A stretch of DNA of 46,072 bases from Nanobdellota archaeon (GCA_018817005.1 JAHIUF010000086.1:1-46072), one strand, 5' to 3'; shown: positions 30,101 to 35,327, counted from the stretch's first letter. The notes: generated by a model not told the origin, from the sequence alone. Program-made: numbers and translations.

Positions 30101-30212
30101 CAGCGTTGTTTAGGTTCATGACTAGAACCTCTGCGCTTACGAATGAACTGAGAACGAGCAGTCCAATCGTCAAAAAGATATAGAAAATACTCTTATTTAT
30201 TTGCTTCTTCAT
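18111..30212 (-). CDS. Giant secreted multidomain surface protein (4033 aa)
   Basis: A very large secreted protein with a signal peptide at residues 1-27. The first half is a string of more than ten beta domains of roughly 100-115 residues, most ending in a WF-x-(V/I) type strand and continuing with a GE/GD-containing strand. The pattern recalls macroglobulin (MG2)-like or Big-type beta sandwiches. A Cys-rich insert lies near residues 1950-2010. From about 2760 there are MopE-like GIDNDGDC and DDDCDG calcium-type motifs, then CGDGLCDLGEESC-type repeats. A Trp/Cys-rich region with two CWAC motifs follows, then a CGNGYLESGEQCDD repeat of the Myxococcus Cys-rich type near 3225. A PEGA domain lies near 3345-3410 and more beta domains run to the end. 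No C-terminal membrane anchor is seen. N-glycosylation sequons are abundant. First gene of the operon, with a GAGGT Shine-Dalgarno. Likely an adhesin, sheath or S-layer-like component. Confidence 0.92.
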   Translation of the reverse strand: MKKQINKSIFYIFLTIGLLVLSSFVSAEVLVMNLNNAGFTAGESARVFGYVLDDSLGGVNDTAYSVYLDGSLQTSNTTDTEGFYEHYITNLETGSHTVNVNTSESNQTLTFNVLAATAKPSYQIIASSLVTAYRNPTLTFTVKKFLGNTLTSNNYTYQIFYENGTLYDTSSGVSNIAKVITLPQKVGLYKILVDQKKSFTASVAKFTMKTKISDVAGNYKDTFKPNGIAYFEVEGFSNGQKITNATVTAKIKDSTGTTKTVTFTESNGIYKGNTNVTQTTAIQLRSGNYEVEFKMKDSSNNEQIMKGFFKVVGLNVEVKLIDKRPYQEGEDAEFDVIVKNLENGNLIEHSDVAYTFELEQDGKIYTAQGITAIESTDPTLTSEITYEIPEEIEDGNYFLRVKATSSGKTGKGAEYFEVMNTQIFVDLQDNFGGYRDLFQPGELAKIAIQSDTNLDSLIVTIVDKTGVTKSTNSKAMNNATSGYVSFNVPQTQAEYIAKIEIVTAEGQEIFMDRWFRVQNYFSFLDVKDIETQQFKFIMTADEEFLGEINVFDIAKGQAVDLSNFVVKFDKIIGEETQKEYTNLQATKNNTLSDAENGRLTYKITPPTLPNGFYRIEYTLVDSNGKSFKGKGWFGISAFDVDIKTYDSSGQRKELFSSGQSINVTVTLSDNYNGTARLHREFFPETVFNIDNGVGSVVLSSSAADQSRQIPSQSGFYGFGVEVENEAGDKGLGDWFFEIRNLNFRTINVRNNGKFSPGDNILVDVVMEKSGSLVNDTNITLNRLFRARDGAAISATGVAQLTSSIGATTLNITPTTTLEPGDYFADVKAEKGNDVIFNGFGFRVLEDKVLVTINDADKKFSQTENVEINIKVTDQNDNVKSGVIVNLTGLLNFNTWAPVTANKQATTGSNGVATITISAANFNPARYAPILEIQDMTETFVGFGDGEFEIKPFDTTINFASGEETYTTSDETIAINVLVTGDVTVTATVTNMISTVQEIDYYYSSGVLTLNNDLDQGEYFIEVAITQSSSTVRKKLWFEVIAPWLYIEPLQNPNYAPNDVIDVDYTVFTMGATNGWQEASATINITTIENMWSGDIINVSENFSGTGQGIYQLSLAGIDEGSNLPIGDYFLNFELVDNSNEQNSLYFRVDDNVWIMVNPKTESGNNYVTLNFSTSLSESANYYLEEYQNFKTGFYTQGSSQTIQATGQNVEFDITGLENGFYQAKIRIEDGSSTYYWDAWFDIRVRDVTINTPEEASVGEQVQFNITGVNSATTFWIIDPFTQTALKTQALTPGPNYTITYTFNYPGFFVYSYGATKWDAFPNGEDIEINQAGFEVEWPWNNNRYILTGSENFTFNVTADTGNLQLTLKNHFNNQKTIVDLGLTTGELQIFTFDLDEYLNLTNGPHDVELVLNDGSTQPPRESFFIDIFPDQYDMWAWTNMWEYRAGETVAINIEIYNITQNWLRVPPTSVTLHKLLDPFWSPVLSPEFAANGNKANISTNGFYTGNYHAELNVTIGGASRIIPIDFFVRGNDNLELFWNQPRWDYSSDEQYTLTITAKDKGTAVSGVSASLASLEKRAEDWNSTPVAINVTSEYLFSNSAQTNNEGKVTFTLNLSSLANGGYTGRINVGGQIVWFDFQVRSYMVDAYTEQWEYGITDTIELNIRARNMDTWAPINEDGNITIEKIYMHEPGQWEPEEVPLASFGITNAIFDVVEGETLIEMQGNQTALNLSQPYEFELKMTMDLENKGETEAWTWFRLSNEERPQISIVDRTGNEPEAFFGGQTYSLQLTNVNGATLRNMWGPCGQMYNQPLINYSDTWKLNFTTPNCPGWYDLEVEVVREGGFTEYMYENFQIGGGTEMNLWGEPTIVPGINFTVYLGLFGEGEDPWCKEENGCYPNGNWYGPLANKTVTLKGIKDLEGFTYTDLSAQNISRITTNFPSWMIGSSTQEMIDCSQIDNSDSCNAENSCIWDEQTNSCMNMEGFCAPLNEADCISNNPICLYDNGNCFFDQMSNDGPMGDDMMMEEGEQPGDAIFNLNPSSLGMIAGKKYDLIFSYVDDNEEETTEKYFVQVEKFHVAISKNEENLGAKTEQPVWIGTMELDGTPLAGCDIVFDAIYNEKDYQLVKPLSVNSQTDENGTLVFTYTTPSLPGYYLVKGDATCNLSGTSETQDIAYFIEVGAKSFEVDMKTKFKEGENIKVSITTKDRLGLPTSQRMEVNLFHDKDDYPFPVYSLGGTDCTTLDANQDWDYFSDGSGSMVNNRIEVETDATGKLELELCPMPNGIYMLDIFPMFDFEMMDEGPMTGPKDDDKMGFFTDFVVSSADITVTVPNYVYQVGELVMMYVSVLDEDGNLMTGTITDGDIFMKDFASGKELILWEVNESINIVNGVATFNYTIPTVAPNDMNESEILNVTLGTAGLFLLIQDESGNNHIYDNMIHAIKKYSDSELTIPSSVKTNKLIDVSVITNNLSRYKAQAGVFFLKDNTEKEKMWYIEGGVFFHDLGDGTSGGNFKILSPKEPGNYYMGLLLYELGVSAMGERGASELLIAPIEVTLDLVNITGIIVNKTGTAIEGAMVKIGKVEKYTAADGTFSMSIPKGKMVVEVEKKTGTLRQFMKTISYNFDANKEINITLYPTRLSGTLANTFFNISRSTNLETQTKLSITVNTSNEWIENLTNVSIEAVAPSGKTKKYRNISSSNSILVTFNQLYAGFKDSTNELVITLKATPKKWNSTNYVLIDGVGVNSTVGAILKKTYTVETYAGEGDGIDNDGDCANFPGGGFWCDTSQEWINTCTDEEKNNNKDDDCDGKIYEDLEAPFGGEVFRYCGDGLCDLGEESCYIDCGGQDVTICGNTVCEPGEETWCSDDCEINTCNTPWTCQGEWDTGMWCNQQGILTAEGFCDFCSWVNPEACGASCNSQNCWACSTDGTNGSTNCEIAGCDLGSDDYGTWCYWEPSCSANDCWACHNVTACTTGTGDACQWEPDSWSPEGGWCNRPWTCESECGACITDIDCSSSEATMIDMMANKTVSCAWIVDRCEFNWSTDEQAIMNFWISTTPNVTSAQSADADFNGFSGSNGWSGLSAGCYFITVKLGNTDVGVYLDSNYLETFTGDYEVLPYQTSSCQTLANGTWEIYIDDLLGLNDFWWTINIGSEEGEDLICGELDLQGCLANSEECSWVYSGSTCVDQYCYAYDGNFASCNSTNGCEWDAGRSECNPTGTSICGNGYLESGEQCDDSNTDNDDGCNSGCQVESEPEESNILTILSPVESANLDSSTVSVSYNVTAAPANYQKTKIILNALSVERVDALPGEFSYEFTEVNANGAHNLIIELVNSTNNDSIVSNNVTFATQWGYITCTGSTPANAIMYMDGLPRQNCISVNPYGIEIGNHTFEIRADGYESYFGNFTITTGQQINYTENLVLIQGGDNESSMFAELNLTNTQITSNETHIDFKMYVENLSNTPMCEAPNLMPGEFERWQVAFDTDGLENGCDFNFECNGTEDFKLNVEMTWNGTQFPEFAVWNGTDFETDGSADMYYEKNCDENSILLRTTLSEIGMEEGGEISTIFASEYQNGNSSTIVRTINAGYTVGGQPEESSNVTLSGYLVYPDGSVVPNEGIEHFNLHVHTDLGNDYIYYIFDSNYFEISLIPRTYDALFAEIQLIGADEEDNSIQINNYSLSENTELNFTAMYDSELTIDIITSDDEYLTLGEEENYYLNITIGPAGQFTYINYSVDVGVYTANKYEPMEFIIGNFLQNISISPGESLLLGPILTHIVNQTYMTNVSVDAGLYKFDYGFAFDNKTGSILAWHFKDETESRTVLGGNETPNNQSGLEGNITGSIIPNVTIDIFNASNDEFITSIQTDENSEFAVDLAPGMYNIQTNMPPDYAFPYMIVDVENVNITTRETMYISVPHINGIPLANNVPITGLLELENGTPVNISMFVNNTDNFGINVTFQINASETGDTALYDGEMAYITGGSFNTLSYQIVPNILGLHMNGLVINLELEIDANEVLQGSIASGSMLRVAIDDVRIPVNVTGGI

Positions 30213-30275
30213 GTTTCATACCTCGGCGTCCCCCTCAAGACGCGCCCCTTTTTTCACATTACACTGTATAAGCGT
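30213..30275 (-). promoter_or_regulatory. GC-rich 5' leader of the surface operon
   Basis: The predicted leader of the giant gene contains a short GC-rich segment that stands out in AT-rich DNA. On the plus strand, GGCGTC at 30225-30230 faces GACGCGCC at 30239-30246 and can form a small hairpin with a two-base bulge. The Shine-Dalgarno GAGGT follows directly at the foot of the hairpin, so folding could influence translation of the whole operon. Confidence 0.45.
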
Positions 30276-30296
30276 TTATTATAAGACAATAGGTTA

Positions 30297-30305
30297 CATT
30301 TATAT
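30297..30305 (-). promoter_or_regulatory. TATA box of the surface operon
   Basis: On the minus strand this reads TATATAAAT, a good archaeal TATA box, giving a predicted transcript start near 30275 and a leader of about 60 bases. It lies back to back with the promoter of the divergent zinc-ribbon gene. Confidence 0.6.
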
Positions 30306-30351
30306 ATTTTTCGTTTGAAAATAAGACGACAAATTGTGACCAAATACTAAC

Positions 30352-30360
30352 TTTTAAATA
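30352..30360 (+). promoter_or_regulatory. TATA box of the zinc-ribbon membrane protein gene (leaderless)
   Basis: TTTTAAATA is centred 27 bases before the ATG at 30383, and no Shine-Dalgarno is present, which fits a leaderless mRNA. Confidence 0.65.
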
Positions 30361-30382
30361 GTAACTATCTTTTCGTTTTTTT

Positions 30383-31063
30383 ATGCCTTATTGTACTAAA
30401 TGCGGATTTCAAGCAGCGGATGATGATTCTTTCTGTGCCAGGTGTGGTGCTGAAATAAAAAAAACATCTGAAATGATGCAAAAAAATAATTCTTCTAACA
30501 ATATTAACATTAATAATATTAACAATAAGAAATCTGATGTTGATTGGAATAAATCTTCTTCTTCATCTTTTTGGAAGGTTTTTTGGGAAAGTTTGAAACA
30601 CACGTTTTCAGACACTGAAGGGCCTATTTCAAAAAAGCGTTTAATTGTAAACTCTGTTTTGGGTATTTTAATACTTGCAATAGTTATTTCAATATTTTTG
30701 CCTGATTTAAAAATGACTTTTGGAACAGTTAACCCTTATGATTCTAATGGTGATTGTCGTTATGTTATTTCTGCGAGAAAAGTTGAGATGTTAAGTGCTG
30801 TTTATTTCAACTCTACAAACAAGTTTAATGTTTTGATAAAAAACTTTCGTAATGATGATTTGTTGTTAAAAAGCATTTCCAAGACTTATGAGTTTCAAGA
30901 TGATTTTGGTGGTGAAACAGAGATTGAAGTTGTAAATGCGCATATTTCACCAGACACTATTTTAAACCTAACTTTTTTTGTTGATAAGGAGCCTTATCTT
31001 TTAGGGTTTAGTTTTGCTGGTTGTGAGAAGATTAAGCTTTTGGAATGGTCTCTTTCTGATTAA
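30383..31063 (+). CDS. Zinc-ribbon protein with one transmembrane helix (226 aa)
   Basis: An N-terminal zinc ribbon with Cys4, Cys7, Cys18 and Cys21 (CTKCG...CARCG) is followed by a low-complexity Asn/Ser/Lys linker (residues about 33-62) and one transmembrane helix at about residues 87-106. A beta-rich domain of some 110 residues comes last. Because the ribbon would face the cytoplasm, the C-terminal domain is probably outside the cell. Zinc-ribbon plus membrane-helix proteins of this layout are common in archaea, but their functions are mostly unknown. It is transcribed divergently from the surface operon, so a role in the envelope is possible but only inferred. Confidence 0.85.
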   Translation: MPYCTKCGFQAADDDSFCARCGAEIKKTSEMMQKNNSSNNININNINNKKSDVDWNKSSSSSFWKVFWESLKHTFSDTEGPISKKRLIVNSVLGILILAIVISIFLPDLKMTFGTVNPYDSNGDCRYVISARKVEMLSAVYFNSTNKFNVLIKNFRNDDLLLKSISKTYEFQDDFGGETEIEVVNAHISPDTILNLTFFVDKEPYLLGFSFAGCEKIKLLEWSLSD

Positions 31064-31138
31064 TATTATTGAACACAAATATTTTGTATTCATGATGTGA
31101 TGGCAAAAATATTTATCTTCCTCCAGAAGAATCGAAAC

Positions 31139-31148
31139 ATTTAAATAT
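31139..31148 (+). promoter_or_regulatory. TATA box of the TFB gene
   Basis: ATTTAAATAT is a near-consensus archaeal TATA box, predicting a transcript start near 31170 and a leader of about 110 bases. A second TATA-like block (GTATATAAC, about 31232-31240) lies closer to the gene. Confidence 0.55.
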
Positions 31149-31161
31149 CAAATATGCATTT

Positions 31162-31233
31162 CGATATATCAGTTTACGATATATTCGTTTGAGTGGGGGA
31201 CAACAAATCTTTGGTTTTACTTGAGTTTGTTGT
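31162..31233 (+). promoter_or_regulatory. Direct and inverted repeats in the TFB leader
   Basis: Two exact copies of CGATATAT lie 15 bases apart (31162-31169 and 31177-31184), right where transcription should begin. Downstream, ACAACAAA (31200-31207) and TTTGTTGT (31226-31233) are perfect inverted arms around an 18-base loop, next to the second TATA-like block. These could be protein sites for autoregulation or an RNA hairpin. Confidence 0.4.
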
Positions 31234-31278
31234 ATATAACACTACATAACAATATCTTGTTTGATGGAGGGATAAAAA

Positions 31279-32175
31279 ATGAAATTAACCAAAGCATGTC
31301 CAGAATGTGGGGGCAGAAGCTTATCACATCTTGAAGAAAAAGGAGAGGTTGTATGTAATGATTGTGGTCTTGTCATAGAAGAAAAAATGTTTGATTTTGA
31401 TCAGGAGTGGAGAGAAATGGATTCCGAAGCTGCTGAAAAGAAAAGACGAACTGGTGCACCATTATCATATACTCATGCTGATAAAGGTCTTGGAACTGAA
31501 GTTGGTTCAAGAGCAGATATATATCAACTTAGTAAACAAGGTAAGAACAAATTTTTTAGACTTAGAAAATGGCAGAGAAATGTTGCTAGTGCAATTGAGA
31601 GAAATCTCCAAATTGCTCTTTCTGAAATTCAAAGATTAGTTTCTGTTCTTCAGCTTAGTAAAACTGTTGAAGAGGAAGCTGCAAGGCTTTACACTTCCGC
31701 TGCTCAAAGAGGGCTTGTGAAGGGAAGAAATACTGAGACTATTGCTGCAGCAATAATTTATATTGCTTGTAGAAATTTTGAGATTCCAAAAACTCTTGAT
31801 GATGTTCAAGAAGTTACAGGCATTGACAAAAAAGATATTGGGCGAAACTATCGTTATGTTGTAAGAGAACTGGATTTAAAAGTGACACAAAGTGATCCTT
31901 CGAATTACATCAGCAGATACGTTTCAAATCTTCAGTTAAGTCAGAAGACCCATACAACTGCAATCAAGCTTCTTGAGAAAGCTCAAAAACAAGATATTAC
32001 TTCAGGTAAAAATCCTCTTGGACTTGCGGCTGCTGCAATTTATGCTGCTTCAAAACTCAATGAAGAGAAGAGAACTCAAAACGAGGTTGCCAGTGTTATT
32101 GGCATTACTGAGGTTACTTTAAGAAACCGTTATAAGGATTTCGTTGAGAGCTTGAATTTAAAGATTGCGGCTTAA
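31279..32175 (+). CDS. tfb: Transcription initiation factor B (TFB)
   Basis: The archaeal homologue of TFIIB, which bridges TBP-bound TATA DNA to RNA polymerase. The N-terminal zinc ribbon has Cys7, Cys10, Cys26 and Cys29. The B-reader/linker region carries the family motif RRTGAPLSYTHADKGLGTEVG. Two cyclin-like repeats follow at about residues 110-195 and 205-290, the second ending in a helix-turn-helix with ITEVTLRNRYK. The length of 298 residues is typical. The start is set by a GGAGGG Shine-Dalgarno. Whether this is the only TFB or a specialised copy cannot be told from this window. It is upstream of the VWA/nucleotide-enzyme cluster but separated by a T-rich stretch and a new promoter. 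Confidence 0.97.
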   Translation: MKLTKACPECGGRSLSHLEEKGEVVCNDCGLVIEEKMFDFDQEWREMDSEAAEKKRRTGAPLSYTHADKGLGTEVGSRADIYQLSKQGKNKFFRLRKWQRNVASAIERNLQIALSEIQRLVSVLQLSKTVEEEAARLYTSAAQRGLVKGRNTETIAAAIIYIACRNFEIPKTLDDVQEVTGIDKKDIGRNYRYVVRELDLKVTQSDPSNYISRYVSNLQLSQKTHTTAIKLLEKAQKQDITSGKNPLGLAAAAIYAASKLNEEKRTQNEVASVIGITEVTLRNRYKDFVESLNLKIAA

Positions 32176-32179
32176 GTTT

Positions 32180-32215
32180 TTCTTTTATTAACTTAATTTC
32201 TTTAGATTTTTTTAT
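32180..32215 (+). terminator. T-rich terminator candidate after TFB
   Basis: Several T runs (TTTTTC, then TTTTTTTA) follow the TFB stop, consistent with archaeal termination before the new promoter at 32235. Confidence 0.4.
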
Positions 32216-32234
32216 AAATTATGAGTGGTTCAAG

Positions 32235-32265
32235 TATATATTATTCTGTTGTAGAATGTTCTACA
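32235..32265 (+). promoter_or_regulatory. Promoter and perfect palindrome before the first VWA gene
   Basis: A TATA box (TATATATTATT, 32235-32245) is followed by the exact inverted repeat TGTAGAATGTTCTACA (32250-32265, 7-base arms around TG). The palindrome covers the expected transcript start, the position of a repressor operator. A leader of about 85 bases and a Shine-Dalgarno (AGGAGGAG) lead to the ATG at 32349. Confidence 0.55.
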
Positions 32266-32348
32266 CCTAATGCTTATATTGTTATTCTCACTATCTATTG
32301 TTGTGGGATGAACTTCGGACTCAATAAACCAAAATAGGAGGAGTCAAA

Positions 32349-33281
32349 ATGGGAGGAATGAGTTCAAGTTGGAGTAGTTCAGGTAGTTACGACTGGGGCG
32401 GTAGTTCTAGTGTTACGCGAAAGAGTGCGCGTGATTACAGTCGTGATGATAACAGATCATATACTGGTAGTAGTTCTAAAGGTATAGCGCCACCTGTTGG
32501 AAAAGATATAACTGCAAAAGGTGATTTGGCAGCGATTCTTGTTGTTGATGTTACAGGTTCGATGCAAAAGTGGCCAAAGCTGATTTTTGAGAAGATTCCA
32601 ACTCTTTATAATGAGGCTAATGTTGCGATACAAGGACTTGATTTGAAAGATTTGGAAAAGGGAAAAAAGGCTTCTGATAATTTAGAGTTGGCAGTTATTG
32701 CTATTGGTGATGCATATGTTGATGAGCGACCATTACAAGTTGTTGATTTTTCAAAAGGCGCAGACCTTGTAAAGGGAGTAAACAAGATATTTCCTGAAGG
32801 CGGCGGTGGTTCTTTTGGCAGGGAAAGTTATGAACTGGCAGCGTATTATCTCGTGAATCACTGTAAAACACCAAACATGACAAAATCAAAACCCTTGTTA
32901 ATTTTTGCTTGTGATGAAAATTTTTATGATTCAGTAAAATCATCACAGGTTAAGGGTTTAATTGGTGATAACGTAAGTGCTATATCAACCAATGACATTA
33001 TGAAATCTTTGGATGAGAAATTTGACACCTATATTTTAAGACCAGAACCATCAGGTCCTTGTGATGTTTATAGACAGGCAGAATCTCATTGGAAAAAATA
33101 TGTTGATAACCAAAAAGTTTTGAAAATGTCAAATCCTGAGAGGCTTGTTGATTGTATTATTGGTATTGCAGGTTATGCATCTAACCACATGAATGTTAGT
33201 AACGATTTGCTTAAAAGAAGACAAACTTCAGCGCAAGTGGAAGATGTATTGAAAACACTACATCCTTTGCTTTCAAAATAG
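32349..33281 (+). CDS. VWA-domain protein, copy 1 (310 aa)
   Basis: A soluble von Willebrand factor A domain protein. A Gly/Ser-rich N-terminus (MGGMSSSWSSSG) and a basic segment precede the VWA fold at about residue 60. The metal-dependent adhesion site begins VDVTGSM, with Asp67, Thr69 and Ser71 in place of the usual DxSxS, followed by a glycine-rich EGGGGS loop and a late FACDE strand. There is no signal peptide. Nearly the whole protein is shared with the next gene, and the first 30 bases including the Shine-Dalgarno are the same, so this is a tandem duplicate. VWA domains bind partner proteins through metal; with a MoxR-type ATPase encoded further on, a regulatory or scaffold role is inferred. 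Confidence 0.88.
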   Translation: MGGMSSSWSSSGSYDWGGSSSVTRKSARDYSRDDNRSYTGSSSKGIAPPVGKDITAKGDLAAILVVDVTGSMQKWPKLIFEKIPTLYNEANVAIQGLDLKDLEKGKKASDNLELAVIAIGDAYVDERPLQVVDFSKGADLVKGVNKIFPEGGGGSFGRESYELAAYYLVNHCKTPNMTKSKPLLIFACDENFYDSVKSSQVKGLIGDNVSAISTNDIMKSLDEKFDTYILRPEPSGPCDVYRQAESHWKKYVDNQKVLKMSNPERLVDCIIGIAGYASNHMNVSNDLLKRRQTSAQVEDVLKTLHPLLSK

Positions 33282-33327
33282 TGATTAATGGTTGGTGTTT
33301 TGTAAATGCCGATTCGTACAATAAAGC

Positions 33328-33362
33328 TTTATAAACAAAACATGATTACCACTTTTAAGTGG
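33328..33362 (+). promoter_or_regulatory. Promoter and perfect palindrome before the second VWA gene
   Basis: A TATA box (TTTATAAA, 33328-33335) is followed by the exact palindrome CCACTTTTAAGTGG (33349-33362) over the expected transcript start. The layout mirrors that of the first VWA gene, but the palindrome sequence is different. This is probably the main promoter of the long operon that follows. Confidence 0.55.
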
Positions 33363-33387
33363 TGGGAAAATTAATGGAGGAGTCAAA

Positions 33388-34314
33388 ATGGGAGGAATGA
33401 GTTCAGACTGGGGAGATTCAAGTGCTTATGATTTTAGCGGAGATTCTCATGTTACAAAAAAAAGTGCAAAAGATTATGCACGAGACGATAACAGATCATA
33501 TACTGGTAGTAGTTCTAAAGGTATAGCGCCACCTGTTGGAAAAAATATAACTGCAAAAGGCGATTTAGCAGCAATTCTTATTGTGGATGTTACAGGTTCG
33601 ATGCAAAAGTGGCCTAAACTGATTTTTGAGAAGATTCCAACTCTTTATAATGAGGCTAATGTCGCAATACAAGGACTTGACTTGAAAAATTTGGAAAAAG
33701 GAAAAAAGGCCTCTGATAACCTGGAATTGGCAGTAATTGCTATTGGTGATGCAATGTTTGATTCACAGCCTTTGCAGGTTGTTGATTTTTCAAAAGGCGC
33801 AGACCTCGTAACTGGTGTAAACAAGATATATCCGGAAGGTGGTGGCGGTGGAAATATGCGAGAGAGTTATGATTTGGCGTTATATTATTTATTGCATCAT
33901 TGTAAAACACCAAATGTTGCGGTTGGATCAAAACCCTTATTAATAATTGCTGGAGATGAGGGCTTTTATGAGCAAGTAAAACCAAGATATATAAAAAAGT
34001 ATGTTGGTGATACTTTGGCTTCTGAATTAGACACTCGTGATATGATGAAAGAAGTCACGCAAAAATTTGATACATTTTTACTAAGACCCGAGTATTCCGG
34101 TGCAAATGATGTGATTCATAAACAGTGGCAGGAGGTTTTAGGTTCAGAAAGAGTAATGAAGCTAACTAATCCTGATAGACTTGTTGATTGTATTATTGGT
34201 ATTGCAGGTTATGCATCTAACCACATGAATGTTGGTGAAGATTTGCTTAAAAGAAGACAAACACCAGAGCAAGTAAAAGATGTTTTAGATACATTACATC
34301 CATTGCTAAAATAA
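33388..34314 (+). CDS. VWA-domain protein, copy 2 (308 aa)
   Basis: Paralog of the preceding gene with the same layout: Gly/Ser-rich start, IVDVTGSM metal site (Asp67, Thr69, Ser71), an EGGGGG loop and a C-terminal segment of about 50 residues (VDCIIGIAGYASNHMNV) that is almost the same in both copies. Conserved blocks at the two ends flank a more variable middle (about residues 140-255), suggesting gene conversion at the ends or selection for different partners in the middle. The stop codon lies two bases before the start of the pyruvate-kinase-like gene, so this copy is the first gene of the nucleotide-enzyme operon. Confidence 0.88.
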   Translation: MGGMSSDWGDSSAYDFSGDSHVTKKSAKDYARDDNRSYTGSSSKGIAPPVGKNITAKGDLAAILIVDVTGSMQKWPKLIFEKIPTLYNEANVAIQGLDLKNLEKGKKASDNLELAVIAIGDAMFDSQPLQVVDFSKGADLVTGVNKIYPEGGGGGNMRESYDLALYYLLHHCKTPNVAVGSKPLLIIAGDEGFYEQVKPRYIKKYVGDTLASELDTRDMMKEVTQKFDTFLLRPEYSGANDVIHKQWQEVLGSERVMKLTNPDRLVDCIIGIAGYASNHMNVGEDLLKRRQTPEQVKDVLDTLHPLLK

Positions 34315-34316
34315 AA

Positions 34317-35327
34317 TTGACACAAACAAATAATAAACAACCAGAAGAACAAAAACAAATAGGGTTGATACTTACAGTGCCACCTCTTGCGAGATTTGAG
34401 GATATAATAAAAGATCCCGTTGTTGAAGCTGTAAGAATCAACACAACCCATGAAGTAAATCAAGATTTAGATTATTTGCTTGAATCAATAAAAGAGCAGG
34501 CAGGACTAAAAAAAGCATGGATTGATTTAAAGTGTCGACAATTAAGAGTGACTGATTACAACGTAGAAATAAGACGAGGAGAAGAGATACACAAGATTGG
34601 GTTGTCACAAAAAATAGAATTAAATCTTCCAACCGAAGCAATATTTGATGATGGAAACTTCTATGCAAATATTGTTGCTTTAGAAAATGAAAATACACTA
34701 ATCATTCCCAGTTCTCTGGAGAAAAAAACTGGTTTACAACTACCAACAAGAACAAACATGGGCATCAGACCAGGAATGTCTATAAACATAACCGATCCAA
34801 GTCTTAAAATTAAAGGATATTTAACAAAAAAAGATGAGGCTTATATTGAGGCATCAAAAAAAGCAGGGATTCACACTTTTATGCTTTCATACGTGGAAGA
34901 AGAAAGTGATATAACAGATTTTTTAGCGCTGGACCCTGATGCTGAACTAATCGCGAAAATTGAGTCTCCAAAAGGAATAGAATTTGTTAAAAATATTTAT
35001 CCAAAATACAAAGACAAAGTTCATCTAATGGCTGCAAGAGGCGATTTATATGTAGAACTTGCTCAGCCACACTTAATTCTCAAAGCCTGTGAAGACATAA
35101 TTAACGCTGATAAAGATGCAATTCTTGCTTCAAGAATGCTTCAATCATTAAGAAAGCCTGAAAAAATGCCTGCAAGTCAGGATATCTTTGATTTGTACTC
35201 GGGAATGCTCATGGGATACTACAGATTCATGACAGGTGATGAAGTATCATTTAGGAAAGATTCAACAATGTCAGTCATAGGTCTTTTTGATGCTGTAAAA
35301 AAAATATATGAACAGGTTAGAACATGA
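34317..35327 (+). CDS. Pyruvate-kinase-like TIM-barrel protein lacking the C-terminal domain (336 aa)
   Basis: Related to pyruvate kinase, keeping the main active-site elements: Arg40 and Asn42 in RINTTH (compare RLNFSH), Asp70/Lys72/Arg77 in IDLKCRQLR (compare LDTKGPEIR), Lys214 and Glu216 in KIESPKG, and Arg241-Gly-Asp243 in ARGDLYVEL. The catalytic threonine region is changed: ASRMLQSL replaces ATQMLESM, putting Ser272 where pyruvate kinase has Thr. The regulatory C-terminal domain is missing (usual length is around 470). The start is a TTG two bases after the previous stop; no ATG is near. Phosphoenolpyruvate-type chemistry or an aldol-type reaction on a new substrate is possible. Its neighbours argue against a plain glycolytic role. 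Confidence 0.85.
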   Translation: MTQTNNKQPEEQKQIGLILTVPPLARFEDIIKDPVVEAVRINTTHEVNQDLDYLLESIKEQAGLKKAWIDLKCRQLRVTDYNVEIRRGEEIHKIGLSQKIELNLPTEAIFDDGNFYANIVALENENTLIIPSSLEKKTGLQLPTRTNMGIRPGMSINITDPSLKIKGYLTKKDEAYIEASKKAGIHTFMLSYVEEESDITDFLALDPDAELIAKIESPKGIEFVKNIYPKYKDKVHLMAARGDLYVELAQPHLILKACEDIINADKDAILASRMLQSLRKPEKMPASQDIFDLYSGMLMGYYRFMTGDEVSFRKDSTMSVIGLFDAVKKIYEQVRT

